NCBI RefSeq assembly: GCF_013346935.1
Contig: NZ_JAAEEB010000006.1
Coordinates: forward strand, 44,801 to 108,800
Length of the DNA stretch: 64,000 nt
Reading direction: 5' to 3'
Source of the DNA: Lactobacillus melliventris
GTDB taxonomy: Bacteria > Bacillota > Bacilli > Lactobacillales > Lactobacillaceae
The stretch's first letter is position 1. Each line of letters opens with the position of its first letter. The notes under the pieces are model-generated. The model did no database searches and was not told where the DNA came from. It was given only the letters and a program-made list of their open reading frames with translations. A program made the position numbers and the translations under genes. Below, one piece after another: positions 17,741-26,108 of this stretch.

Positions 17741-18250
17741 TTATTCTCCTTTCCAATCATCAACATATTTATTTAAATTAAAATCTGATCCTACTTCGTT
17801 TCCAATCGGAGTTACGCGGGTATTAAAATCAATCTGATATTTATCTCTCATTGTTTTAAAAGCCGTCATATCTTCCTTGTCTACCGAAATATAATTTGTA
17901 ACTTTAGTTTTTCCATCTTTAAAATGAATATTTCCCACATTTAATTTCTTAATTGGTACGCCTCCTTCAACTAGTTTTAACGTGTCAGCTGCAGTTTTAA
18001 CAATTATAAAAATTGACTGCTGAGGTGCTGCCTTAAAAATCTTGTCAATAGTTTCTGCAATTGTAAAAAATCTAACCCCGATTGAGTCAGGTAATAGTGA
18101 CTTCATCAGAGTTTGCTGAATTGAACTTTTAGCAACTTCATCATTTGCAACTATGACCAAATTAACTCCTAAATTAGAAATCCATAATCTGCCCTGGCCA
18201 TGAATTAATCTTTCATCCAAACGGACAGCTACAATATTTGGATTCGTCAT
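17741..18250 (-). CDS. PTS mannose-family EIIB, uronate oligosaccharide type
   Basis: 169-aa cytoplasmic EIIB. The active histidine is His17 in VRLDERLIHGQGRLW, and KKLNVGNIHF is the second family motif. It is encoded 15 bases after the GH88 gene and passes phosphate from the IIA of this operon to the incoming disaccharide. The order GH88 - IIB - IIC - IID is the streptococcal order. Confidence 0.92.
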   Translation of the reverse strand: MTNPNIVAVRLDERLIHGQGRLWISNLGVNLVIVANDEVAKSSIQQTLMKSLLPDSIGVRFFTIAETIDKIFKAAPQQSIFIIVKTAADTLKLVEGGVPIKKLNVGNIHFKDGKTKVTNYISVDKEDMTAFKTMRDKYQIDFNTRVTPIGNEVGSDFNLNKYVDDWKGE

Positions 18251-18265
18251 TTCTTTCGCCCTTTT

Positions 18266-19444
18266 CTACCAAAATACTTTCCAGTCTTCATAAAATCTCA
18301 TAAGTGCTTCAAAATAAAAATAGTCTCCCCAAATATTTCCTTCATCAACTCCTTTACCTGAATGCCAAGAGTACACACCATGATTTAGTAATGGTGCACC
18401 AGGCTTCAAATCATTATTTGCATAATTATCAATTAAAGATCTCAACATTTTATGCAGTAACAATACATATTCGTACTTGTTGCTAAAAGATTCAGGTAAA
18501 TGTTTTAGCATTTCAGCAATTCCACAAATTGCTATAGCACCAGATGAAGAATCTTTAGGTTGATTATCACCATCATTAAAGATCAAATCCCAGTACGGAA
18601 TAAAATCCTTAGGCAACCTATTTAAAAAATAGTTAGTTACGCCTCTAAAAAGTTTAAAATCTTCCTGTTTGTGACGATATTTATAGTGTAAAGGAATACC
18701 ATAAACGGCCCAGGCTTGTCCTCTGGCCCAACTTGAATCATCACTATATCCTTGTTTGGTCATACCTTTTAAAGGTCTACCATTTTGTTTATCAAAGTAA
18801 TATGTATGATAAGTTGAGCCATTATCCCTAATAACAGTATTAATAACATTTTGGTAATGTTGATCAGCAATTTTACCGTATTTAAAATTCCGTGTGACCT
18901 GTTCAGCCCAATAAAGTAAAGGAATGTTCATTAAAGAATCAATGATTAGTCTATATTCATTGTTATCATTTAGATCACCCCAAGCTTGAATAAATCCACC
19001 ATTAGGTTGAAACCTTGAGACCAGGCAATCAGCAGCCTTCAAGGCTATTTGTCTGGCGTTTTCACTTCCAGTAATTTTGAAATCACTAACTACCGAAGTC
19101 GTATATAAAAAGCCTAAGTCATGATGATTGACTGCAATCTTTTGACTAATTCTTTTTTCAAATGAGTCAACGTTTTTTTCTGCAATCCTTTTATATTTAG
19201 GATCTTGAGTATACTGAAAAGCTAGCCACAAAATTCCAGTCCAAAAACCATTTGTCCATTCAGTATTGAAAATTTTGCGATAAATTCCTTGAGAAGTAGC
19301 TGGAGCTGGATAAAGATTGTCAAAAAACTTGATATTCAGATTAATTTGCTTCAATACTGTGTTTATCGCAGCTTCAATCTCTTGTTTACTTAAAAAGGTT
19401 TTATGATCAGGGTTAATAACTTTTTTTGTTAAGTCTTCATACAT
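18266..19444 (-). CDS. ugl: Unsaturated glucuronyl hydrolase, GH88
   Basis: 392 aa, normal GH88 length, alpha/alpha-barrel, cytoplasmic. Asp109 in NHHDLGFLY and Asp169 in RLIIDSLMNIPLLYWA match the two catalytic aspartates of the family; DDSSWARGQAWAVYG is a further signature. It hydrates the 4,5-unsaturated uronic acid of imported disaccharides, releasing the keto-uronate for KduI and an amino-sugar or sugar phosphate. First gene of the operon, with a palindrome and a cre-like site upstream and the ribosome site AAAGGAAAA. Confidence 0.93.
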   Translation of the reverse strand: MYEDLTKKVINPDHKTFLSKQEIEAAINTVLKQINLNIKFFDNLYPAPATSQGIYRKIFNTEWTNGFWTGILWLAFQYTQDPKYKRIAEKNVDSFEKRISQKIAVNHHDLGFLYTTSVVSDFKITGSENARQIALKAADCLVSRFQPNGGFIQAWGDLNDNNEYRLIIDSLMNIPLLYWAEQVTRNFKYGKIADQHYQNVINTVIRDNGSTYHTYYFDKQNGRPLKGMTKQGYSDDSSWARGQAWAVYGIPLHYKYRHKQEDFKLFRGVTNYFLNRLPKDFIPYWDLIFNDGDNQPKDSSSGAIAICGIAEMLKHLPESFSNKYEYVLLLHKMLRSLIDNYANNDLKPGAPLLNHGVYSWHSGKGVDEGNIWGDYFYFEALMRFYEDWKVFW

Positions 19445-19460
19445 TGCTTTTCCTTTCCAT

Positions 19461-19481
19461 ATAAGAAATTATATTTCTTAT
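19461..19481. promoter_or_regulatory. Palindromic operator candidate in front of ugl
   Basis: ATAAGAAAT, three bases, then ATTTCTTAT form a perfect inverted repeat with nine-base arms ending 17 bases before the ugl start. The position at the 5' end of the transcript fits a repressor site, most likely for the IclR protein encoded just upstream. Confidence 0.55.
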
Positions 19482-19509
19482 TTATCCAAACAAATAAAAT
19501 ATAATACAA

Positions 19510-19525
19510 TGTAAGCGATTTTACA
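19510..19525. promoter_or_regulatory. cre-like site upstream of ugl
   Basis: TGTAAGCGATTTTACA matches the cre consensus at 13 of 14 positions and is also an inverted repeat (TGTAA/TTACA). It lies between the IclR stop and the ugl start, where CcpA could repress the operon on preferred sugars. Confidence 0.6.
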
Positions 19526-19535
19526 AGTGTTTTTT

Positions 19536-20288
19536 TTAAATAATTTGATTAATTTGATCAACTGCTGATTTAACAAGCTTTTTCAAGTCACTAAACAATA
19601 GCTCGTCCAAACGATAATTTGGCGTACTTACACTTATTGCCCCAAAAACCTTGCCATATTTCTGAATCGCTGCCCCAACACAAACCACTTCTGCTTGATT
19701 TTCCTGATTATCAATTGCATATCCTGTTTTTTTGACCTCTTCAATCTGCTTTTTTAATTTAGCAATGCTTGTAATTGTATTTGGTGTACTTGGCCTCAAC
19801 TCAACGCTTGAAAAGTATTGATCAAGCTCTCTTTCTGATTTAGTTGCTAGTATTGCTTTACCCATAGCAGAAGAATAAAGTTCAAGGGTTCCTCCAACTT
19901 TTGAATTTAAGTTAACTGGCTGAGGACTATCAATTTTCTTTAACAGTACAATTTGAGAATGCTCCTCAATTCCTAAATTAACAGTTTCACTTGTTACTTT
20001 ATTTAATTCAATCAAATATGGTTCTGCAATAGAAACTATATCAAAGCTACTCATAGCTTTACTGCCATAACCAATTAAATTTGTTCCTAAAGAATATTTT
20101 TTCTCAGATTGATCTTTTCTTACAAAATTAATGTAGTCCAAGGTAGTCAATATTTTAAATGTCGTTGGCTTAGGTATTCCTGCTGCACTAGAAATTTGCT
20201 CTAAAGTCAAGCTTGTCTCTGATGCGGAAAGCACATCCATTATCTTTTTCGCTTTGAGAAGAACAGTACCATAAAGTTTATCTGTCAT
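19536..20288 (-). CDS. IclR-family transcriptional regulator of uronate use
   Basis: 250 aa. The N-terminal winged helix-turn-helix (LTLEQISSAAGIPKPTTFKILTTL) and the C-terminal IclR effector domain (LGIEEHSQIVLLKKIDSPQPV, then GAAIQKYGKVFGAISVSTPN) are clear. It relates to KdgR-type repressors that sense KDG or KDPG. It lies between ugl (same strand) and the divergent KDPG aldolase, so it probably controls both. Pneumococci use a LacI protein (RegR) at the equivalent place. Confidence 0.9.
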   Translation of the reverse strand: MTDKLYGTVLLKAKKIMDVLSASETSLTLEQISSAAGIPKPTTFKILTTLDYINFVRKDQSEKKYSLGTNLIGYGSKAMSSFDIVSIAEPYLIELNKVTSETVNLGIEEHSQIVLLKKIDSPQPVNLNSKVGGTLELYSSAMGKAILATKSERELDQYFSSVELRPSTPNTITSIAKLKKQIEEVKKTGYAIDNQENQAEVVCVGAAIQKYGKVFGAISVSTPNYRLDELLFSDLKKLVKSAVDQINQII

Positions 20289-20340
20289 AATTTATTTTCC
20301 TTTCTTGATTAAAAAAACTGCAAGCGTTATACTCAATTTG

Positions 20341-20374
20341 AATTTATTATTTGTAATTATAATTTATTATTTGG
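20341..20374. promoter_or_regulatory. Direct repeats between iclR-type gene and kdgA
   Basis: AATTTATTATTTG occurs twice, at 20341-20353 and 20361-20373, a 20-base period, in the short divergent promoter region. The spacing of two helical turns suits cooperative binding of the IclR protein. Confidence 0.4.
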
Positions 20375-20389
20375 AAACAGGACAATAAA

Positions 20390-21040
20390 ATGGATAAAAA
20401 AATAAATATTTTAAAATCAATTAATCATAATTTTTTAGTCGCAGTCATTAGAGGTGCTTCTGCTGATGAAGCCTTTAACGACGCTGCTGCATGCATTAAG
20501 GGTGGAATTAAAACCATCGAGCTAACTTTTACCGTTCCTTCTGCTGATAGCGTAATAAAAAAATTAAAAGAAAAATATCAAAATGATGTAATAATTGGTG
20601 CTGGCACAATTTTAGACGAAGTTTCCGCACGCTTAGCTATTTTAGCAGGCGCAGACTTTATTGTGGGACCAAACTTTAACAAAGAAATTGCTCTTATTGC
20701 TAATTTATATCAAAGGCCATACATCCCCGGTTGTATGACCACTACAGAAATAACAACAGCATTATCATATGGTTCTGATATAATCAAAGTATTTCCAGGT
20801 AATGTCCTTGGTCCTAAGTTTATCAAGAGTATTTTGGGACCAATTCCTAATGCTAATTTAATGCCTACTGGCGGAGTTAACTTAGATAATATTTCAGACT
20901 GGGTAAAAGCAGGCGTTGCAGCAGTGGGAATTGGCAGTAACCTTGTAAGTCCAGGAGCAAATGGTAACTTTGATCAGGTAGAAGAAAATGCCAGACAATA
21001 TGTTTCAAAATTAAAATATAATAGTCCAATCAAATTATAA
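20390..21040 (+). CDS. kdgA: 2-dehydro-3-deoxy-phosphogluconate aldolase
   Basis: 216 aa, class I aldolase of the KDPG/KHG family. The motifs LVAVIRGASADEA, GIKTIELTFTVPSA, VIIGAGTILDE and IKVFPGNVLGPKFI are visible; the Schiff-base lysine is in the SDIIKVFPG segment and the catalytic Glu in the TIELTF segment. It cleaves KDPG to pyruvate and glyceraldehyde-3-phosphate, the last step of the pathway encoded by kduI-kduD-kdgK. Transcribed divergently from the IclR gene. Confidence 0.93.
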   Translation: MDKKINILKSINHNFLVAVIRGASADEAFNDAAACIKGGIKTIELTFTVPSADSVIKKLKEKYQNDVIIGAGTILDEVSARLAILAGADFIVGPNFNKEIALIANLYQRPYIPGCMTTTEITTALSYGSDIIKVFPGNVLGPKFIKSILGPIPNANLMPTGGVNLDNISDWVKAGVAAVGIGSNLVSPGANGNFDQVEENARQYVSKLKYNSPIKL

Positions 21041-21260
21041 AACATTTTAATTGACATTAATATTTAAACTAGCAAAGAGTAGGTAAATTATTAACAATAT
21101 ATTTTTAATATCTATTTAAAGTACAAAAACTACTTGTAAAAATTTAGTCCTACTACTAAAATCAAAATAATTCGATTTGAAAACTCTAATAGTATCATAT
21201 TGTACTTTTTAGCACTACGCATTTTTGATTTACATTCACTATTAATTTTTTAAGCAAAAT

Positions 21261-21292
21261 AAAAGCCATGACTTTTTTAAGTCATGGTTTTT
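21261..21292. terminator. Intrinsic terminator downstream of lacB
   Basis: AAAGCCATGACTT and AAGTCATGGTTTTT form a strong stem with T-runs on both strands. It ends the lacR-lacA-lacB unit on the minus strand and may also stop transcripts from kdgA. The rest of the 21041-21335 gap is AT-rich with nothing else recognised. Confidence 0.85.
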
Positions 21293-21335
21293 GTGTGCGA
21301 TTAAAACTTTAAATTTTTAGATTATTATTTAGCTA

Positions 21336-21911
21336 TTAGTCGTGGTACACGCCTTCAGCCCACTTCTTATTTTCTTCATCAAAGAAGTGTACGTTATCCT
21401 TTTGATCAGGATTTGGTTTAGCAATACCGTCTATTTTGGCAATTAAATTTTGTCTTTCTGGGGTAGACTCATATTTAGCATTCAAGAATGAATCGACAAT
21501 ATCAAAAATAAAGTCACGTCCTAAAACAATACCACCAAAACCTAGTATATTGGCGTTCAATTCACGCCGAGCATATTCAGCTTGAGCAACATCACCTACC
21601 ATTGCCGCACGAACTCCCTCGTTCTTATCAGCAGCAGTAGAAATGCCAATGCCAGTACCACAAAGAACAATACCTAAATCTGCACGACCATCGGCAACAT
21701 CTTCAGCTACGCGTTTACCATAGATTGGGTAGTGAGTTCTAGTATTGTCATGAGTACCTTCATCAATGACTTGGTATCCTTCTTCTTTTAAATGATCAGA
21801 AATGACCATTTTAACAGAGGTTACAATATGATCGTTTCCTAAGGCAATAACAGTATGCTTGTCAACTTTGGGATCAACAAATTCTGGTTGTGGTCTATCG
21901 TTATCTAACAT
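21336..21911 (-). CDS. lacB: Galactose-6-phosphate isomerase subunit LacB
   Basis: 191 aa, RpiB/LacAB family. The RpiB-like core is present: [40 protein letters not shown], and [16 protein letters not shown]. With LacA it forms the heteromeric isomerase that turns galactose-6-phosphate into tagatose-6-phosphate. It is about 20 residues longer than usual LacB, mainly at the N-terminus ([12 protein letters not shown]). No lacC or lacD follows. Confidence 0.85.
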   Translation of the reverse strand: MLDNDRPQPEFVDPKVDKHTVIALGNDHIVTSVKMVISDHLKEEGYQVIDEGTHDNTRTHYPIYGKRVAEDVADGRADLGIVLCGTGIGISTAADKNEGVRAAMVGDVAQAEYARRELNANILGFGGIVLGRDFIFDIVDSFLNAKYESTPERQNLIAKIDGIAKPNPDQKDNVHFFDEENKKWAEGVYHD

Positions 21912-21923
21912 TAGTAAGCCTCC

Positions 21924-22352
21924 TTAAATCATTTCTTCAAGCATATTCAGGCGAACCTGATGGCGTCCGCCAGCATATTCTGTATCTAGGTAATGCTGCA
22001 CAATTGAATAAGCTAGTTTTTCGCCTACGATGCCACTACCTAACGCAATTGCCTTTGCACCATTGTGCATAGCGGTCATATGTGCAGTTCTTTCTTCATT
22101 GACGTTTGCTGTAACCATGCCCTTAACTTTATTTGAAGCCATAGCTGAGCCCACACCGTATTCGTCAAACATAATGGCCTTCTTGATACCATTATCTAAG
22201 ACTTCGTGAGTCACCTTTAAACTCGATTCAACAAAGTCCTCCGCGGCTTCCGGCGTAACATCCAAAACATCATAATGGTGTGCTTGCAAGTATTGTTTTA
22301 CTTTTTCCTTTAAAGCAAAACCTGCCTTGTCACTACCAATGACAACCTTCAT
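21924..22352 (-). CDS. lacA: Galactose-6-phosphate isomerase subunit LacA
   Basis: 142 aa from the chosen start. It begins with [22 protein letters not shown] and has [17 protein letters not shown] in place of the RpiB active-site loop, typical of LacA. The frame extends six codons further (22370), but AGGAG lies eight bases before the ATG at 22352. It partners LacB, encoded 12 bases downstream, in the tagatose-6-phosphate pathway. Confidence 0.85.
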   Translation of the reverse strand: MKVVIGSDKAGFALKEKVKQYLQAHHYDVLDVTPEAAEDFVESSLKVTHEVLDNGIKKAIMFDEYGVGSAMASNKVKGMVTANVNEERTAHMTAMHNGAKAIALGSGIVGEKLAYSIVQHYLDTEYAGGRHQVRLNMLEEMI

Positions 22353-22373
22353 AGTCAAATCTCCTCTCAAAAA

Positions 22374-23129
22374 CTATTTATATATAGTCGTAAACTGGCT
22401 GTAATGCTTTTCCAACTCAGGTTCAATTCCATGGTTAGTAATTAGTCCATCCACATTGCGCAAATCGTAAAATTGGTGAAAATCACTGTGATCCAACTTT
22501 GTATAATCAGCAACAACAAATTTTATTTGAGAACGGTCTAATCCTATACCTTCGGTTTGACCCTCCTCTAAGTTAGCAGTTGTCAAAGAAGTATCTTTAA
22601 TGCCATTAACGCCGACAAAACCAACAGAAAAAGACATAGTTTTTAACTCATTGTTAGCTAAAGCACCCACAAAAGCTCCACTTATTCTTCTATATGAGCC
22701 GCCAACCATAATCAGTTCATAGTCATTCATATTATCTTTTGCAGCTTCAAATACTGGTAATGAATTAGTAACTATTCTCAAATGCTTAACTTTTAGGTTA
22801 GCAACAAGTAACTCTAACGTTGTTCCCGGGCCGACATAAATTGAGTCATTTTCGTGGATTAAGTTACAAGCTCTTTTAGCTACTTCATACTTTTCTTTAC
22901 TATGAATTTCCCGTTTTTGCTGGTAGCTTTTTTCGGTCCGAATCTGATCAGATAATAATTGAGCACCACCATGAATACGCAAAATTTTATTTGCCTTATG
23001 CAATTCATTGAGGTCCCGTCTAATTGTCATATCCGAAACTTTTAAAGCCTGTGCCAATTCATCAACTGTAACAAATTTCTGAGTTTTTACTACTTGTAAG
23101 ATAGTTTTCAGTCTTTCACTCTTTAACAT
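22374..23129 (-). CDS. lacR: DeoR-family repressor (LacR-like)
   Basis: 251 aa. The N-terminal DeoR helix-turn-helix (KFVTVDELAQALKVSDMTIRRDLNEL) and the sugar-phosphate binding domain with YVGPGTTLELLVANL and GFVGVNGI are clear. It lies directly before lacA on the same strand with a 21-base gap, so it is probably the tagatose-6-phosphate-responsive repressor of lacAB. Assignment as LacR rests on context. Confidence 0.82.
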   Translation of the reverse strand: MLKSERLKTILQVVKTQKFVTVDELAQALKVSDMTIRRDLNELHKANKILRIHGGAQLLSDQIRTEKSYQQKREIHSKEKYEVAKRACNLIHENDSIYVGPGTTLELLVANLKVKHLRIVTNSLPVFEAAKDNMNDYELIMVGGSYRRISGAFVGALANNELKTMSFSVGFVGVNGIKDTSLTTANLEEGQTEGIGLDRSQIKFVVADYTKLDHSDFHQFYDLRNVDGLITNHGIEPELEKHYSQFTTIYK

Positions 23130-23360
23130 TAGTAACCTACTTCTTAACTAGATTAAGCAACTAACTTAGTCCATTTTTATTATAGTTGTTAGCTTTTGTT
23201 TGTCAATGTTTGAAATTGTTCGATAGCTATAGTTTGAACTAAAAAGGTTGCAATTTACATTTAAGTTAATTAAAACAATCCGGAGCTTTTTTACAAAATT
23301 AAGATCGCAATTATTTAAAAACTTATATTTATCTGAATTTAGTTTATATTTTATCCACAA

Positions 23361-23400
23361 AAAATGCATCTTTTTAACTTTTGGCTAAAAAGATGCATTT
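23361..23400. terminator. Intrinsic terminator downstream of the PhnD-like gene
   Basis: AAATGCATCTTTTT pairs with AAAAAGATGCATTT to give a 14-bp stem with a T-run on the minus strand, 21 bases after the stop of the binding-protein gene. The remaining 23130-23360 gap shows no gene I can support. Confidence 0.85.
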
Positions 23401-23420
23401 ACTATTAATTAATAATCTGA

Positions 23421-24350
23421 CTATTTAGAAATTGACTGAGAAATTTTTTCATATTTGCGCACAGTGTCATAGTCACTATCTTTGGCTTTGACATATCCTT
23501 CATGTGAGTAAACACGTTCAATTACTTTCTTACCTTCTTTAGATTTGCCAATTGCAATAAATGCGTTAGCTAATTTTTCCCGGAAGGATTTTGACAAACT
23601 AGGAATAACTGAAATAGTATCATTGGGGATAGCACGAGTATAGTAAATTGGCACTACTTGAGACTTAATCTTAGGATTATCCTTAATTACATTGTTACGG
23701 GCATCTTCAAAAACAAAAGCAGCATCAGTGTCTTTATTTAAGACATTAAGTACGGCTTGATCGTGTCCGGTGGTAGTAACTAATTTGCAGCTACGAGGAA
23801 CATCCAATCCCTTCTGTTTTAACTCAGCAATTGGGAAAATATAACCAGATGTTGAGGTTGGGCTTTGAATTGAAATTTTCTTACCTTTAAGATCTTTCCA
23901 ACTCTTAATGCCAGAGTCCTTTCTAACTAAAATCTCGGAATGGAAAGTATGAACTAATTTTTTAGTCCAGTTGCCGTCTGGCCTGCTCAAGCCAAAACGC
24001 TCTGACTGTAATAAAACGTCAGCTGCATGCTGTTTATGAGCCTGCACATAGTCATCCCCTGGTAAAAAGCCAACATCTACTTTTTTAGACTTCATTGCTT
24101 CTACCAATGCATTACCACTGGTTGAAACTGAAACATGAACTGGGATTCCCAGACGCTTGGATAACATTTTTTCTAAAGGCTTTGCCTTAGTTTCTAGCGT
24201 ATTCGCAGAAACGCTAGGTACGAACTGTACGTTAAGAGACTTTGGTGTACCACTATCAGCTTGCTTTTTAGCTGAATTAGAACATCCAGCAAGTAGAGCT
24301 GTACCTAAAACTGCAATAGCACCAACTAAAAACTTTTTAAATTTTGGCAT
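23421..24350 (-). CDS. PhnD-like ABC transporter substrate-binding lipoprotein
   Basis: 309 aa. A lipoprotein signal peptide ends in LLAGCSN, with the lipidated cysteine at position 23. The mature protein has the PhnD/SsuA-type layout: LNVQFVPSVSANTLETKAKPLEKMLSKRLG, then VGFLPGDDYV, LKGKKISIQSPTSTSGYIFP, and DAAFVFEDAR. Family members bind phosphonates, phosphite or other small anions; the ligand is unknown. It stands alone, with no ATPase or permease beside it. Strong ribosome site AGGAGG. A hairpin terminator lies in its own leader. Confidence 0.85.
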   Translation of the reverse strand: MPKFKKFLVGAIAVLGTALLAGCSNSAKKQADSGTPKSLNVQFVPSVSANTLETKAKPLEKMLSKRLGIPVHVSVSTSGNALVEAMKSKKVDVGFLPGDDYVQAHKQHAADVLLQSERFGLSRPDGNWTKKLVHTFHSEILVRKDSGIKSWKDLKGKKISIQSPTSTSGYIFPIAELKQKGLDVPRSCKLVTTTGHDQAVLNVLNKDTDAAFVFEDARNNVIKDNPKIKSQVVPIYYTRAIPNDTISVIPSLSKSFREKLANAFIAIGKSKEGKKVIERVYSHEGYVKAKDSDYDTVRKYEKISQSISK

Positions 24351-24380
24351 GATTTCCTCCTAATCTGGAAATATTGCAAT

Positions 24381-24570
24381 CAAAAAAGACTTAGCATAAT
24401 ACTAATGTATCAAGCTAAGTCTATTATTGATCATATTAAAAAACAGCAGCAACAATTTATATAGATAAGAAAGCCGCACTTTCCCCATTGCAAAAGGCTC
24501 ATCAATTTGAGTTAATCCATGCATATGAAGAAAACTACCTCTCTTTCTTATTATATTAAAATAATAGCAC
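24381..24570 (-). promoter_or_regulatory. Structured 5' leader with terminator before the PhnD-like gene (riboswitch candidate)
   Basis: On the minus strand a promoter (TATAAT-like box near 24552) is followed by about 170 bases of leader. AAGAAAG near its 5' end can pair with CTTTCTT around 24469-24475, closing a domain that contains GAGAGGTAG, GGATTAAC and GCAATGGGG segments; the same CTTTC can instead pair locally with GAAAG. Downstream, AGACTTAGC (24414-24422 complement) and GCTAAGTCT (24387-24395 complement) form a stem followed by TTTTTT just before the gene. The layout is that of an attenuator. I could not match it to a known riboswitch class. Confidence 0.5.
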
Positions 24571-24690
24571 AATATTAAGAGCTATAACAGATGTTTTTCT
24601 TTAAAAATTGTTCTTTTATTCATTTTAAAAAAGAAAGCGCTTTTTAATAAAAATCATTTTTAATTAAACTAGTGCTTGAAAAAAATAGTG

Positions 24691-26094
24691 TTAATTATCA
24701 TACTTTTTATCACTAATTATTTTGCCATTACCAATTGATTTAATCTTTTGACTGCCGTCTTCGCTGTCGCCAGTCTGCTTAAAAAGACCACCCGTATAGA
24801 GCAAAACCTGTTTATGTTCAAAATCATCATGTTCAAAAGTATAAGTAATCTTATAAGTGACATTGCTGCAATTATTAGGAGCTGGTGTAATCGAAACTAC
24901 AGAGCACTCCATATTGTAATCATTAATATCGTCATCTTTATTAAAGCCAGAGTTTTGAGAATGTAATTCTTGATAGCCTTTATTTTCGGCACCACCGATA
25001 AAGTCATCTTCGTCTGGTGAATTAAAATCATTCTCTAAAATTTCTTCAGCATCATCTTTATTAATTAAGCCTGGCCATTCTGGTTTAATTACATTACTGC
25101 TACTGTCATCATCGTCTTCAAAACCCATTTCATCATAGTCAACGGTTTTTGATTTAAGCACTTTGCCAGCAACTTTAGTGACCACATAAATTTTCATATC
25201 GTCAGTTACCGGATAATCCTTAAATACCTTATTTCCTCTTTTATCAAGATTACCCACATTTTTATCATTAATGTAGACGTCAGCAGTAGGAATACTTTTA
25301 ATTGTAAAATTAACTGTTTTAATATTCATATCAATTTCTTTATTAGAAAAAATATTAGTACTCTTATCAGCAGTCAACTGATGACCTGATGCAATGGATT
25401 TTACTGCAATATGATATTTGCCAGGAAATAATGGTGTGATCTTTTTATAATAATCTTCGCCACTGCCATCAACTCCACCGAACTTTTTGTTATTAATATA
25501 AATTGTCGAATTAGCATGATTTGTTCTTATTCGCGGTGAATATGTTTTTAACTGCAAGCAATATTTAGGAAATAACAGTAAATAGCGACCATTTTGGACT
25601 AAACTGACATTCTCATATTGATCGCCATATTTAAAGGCTTCTGCCATCTTGTCAGCTTCAACATAGTGTTCAGCATAATACTCTTGGGTAGGCTTTAGAG
25701 CTGCTGTCGTTACACGTGCATTGGGATTTTCAGAGACCACATATGGAGCTAAATTGGCATGCGGGTTTTTTAAACTTGCCGCAATCTGACTAATTTGGTT
25801 ATTTTTTTGATAGTGGTTAGAACCCCATGCATAAAATGCAGCAAATGCTATCACCAAAACACCTAAGCAAATCAGCAAGATTTTATTTCTTTTTTTCATG
25901 GGACGATGGACCGAATTTGTCGTAACTTGTTGTTGATTAGCAACTGGCTGCGCTAAGCTATTAGCTTGCTGGGATTGAAATTCTTTTCGGCTAAGCTTGG
26001 TTTGAGAAAGCTTATGACCACAATTAGGACAAAATTCTGCATCTAGTTTTTTTATTGGTTGACCACAATTAGGACAAAATTTAGAATCACTCAT
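24691..26094 (-). CDS. Zinc-ribbon membrane protein, TcaA-like
   Basis: 467 aa. Two N-terminal zinc ribbons (FCPNCGQPI and FCPNCGHKL) precede a low-complexity Gln/Asn linker, a basic stretch, one membrane helix (ILLICLGVLVIAFAAFYAW), and a large extracellular part with repeated small beta domains, as in TcaA/YvbJ-type cell-envelope proteins. TcaA proteins affect envelope stress and glycopeptide response in staphylococci; the role here is not known. The frame also has a GTG three codons upstream (26103). It lies six bases after the next zinc-ribbon gene. Confidence 0.7.
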   Translation of the reverse strand: MSDSKFCPNCGQPIKKLDAEFCPNCGHKLSQTKLSRKEFQSQQANSLAQPVANQQQVTTNSVHRPMKKRNKILLICLGVLVIAFAAFYAWGSNHYQKNNQISQIAASLKNPHANLAPYVVSENPNARVTTAALKPTQEYYAEHYVEADKMAEAFKYGDQYENVSLVQNGRYLLLFPKYCLQLKTYSPRIRTNHANSTIYINNKKFGGVDGSGEDYYKKITPLFPGKYHIAVKSIASGHQLTADKSTNIFSNKEIDMNIKTVNFTIKSIPTADVYINDKNVGNLDKRGNKVFKDYPVTDDMKIYVVTKVAGKVLKSKTVDYDEMGFEDDDDSSSNVIKPEWPGLINKDDAEEILENDFNSPDEDDFIGGAENKGYQELHSQNSGFNKDDDINDYNMECSVVSITPAPNNCSNVTYKITYTFEHDDFEHKQVLLYTGGLFKQTGDSEDGSQKIKSIGNGKIISDKKYDN

Positions 26095-26108
26095 TTTACT
26101 CACACTAT

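Noticed and set aside
23166..23369. 67-aa open frame on the minus strand
   Set aside because: It spans the terminator region, is Asn/Lys-rich without a ribosome site and resembles translated AT-rich intergenic DNA.
24381..24570. Tetrahydrofolate, SAM or preQ1 riboswitch before the PhnD-like gene
   Set aside because: The conserved core sequences of these classes as I know them do not line up with the leader; it is kept only as an unassigned structured leader.
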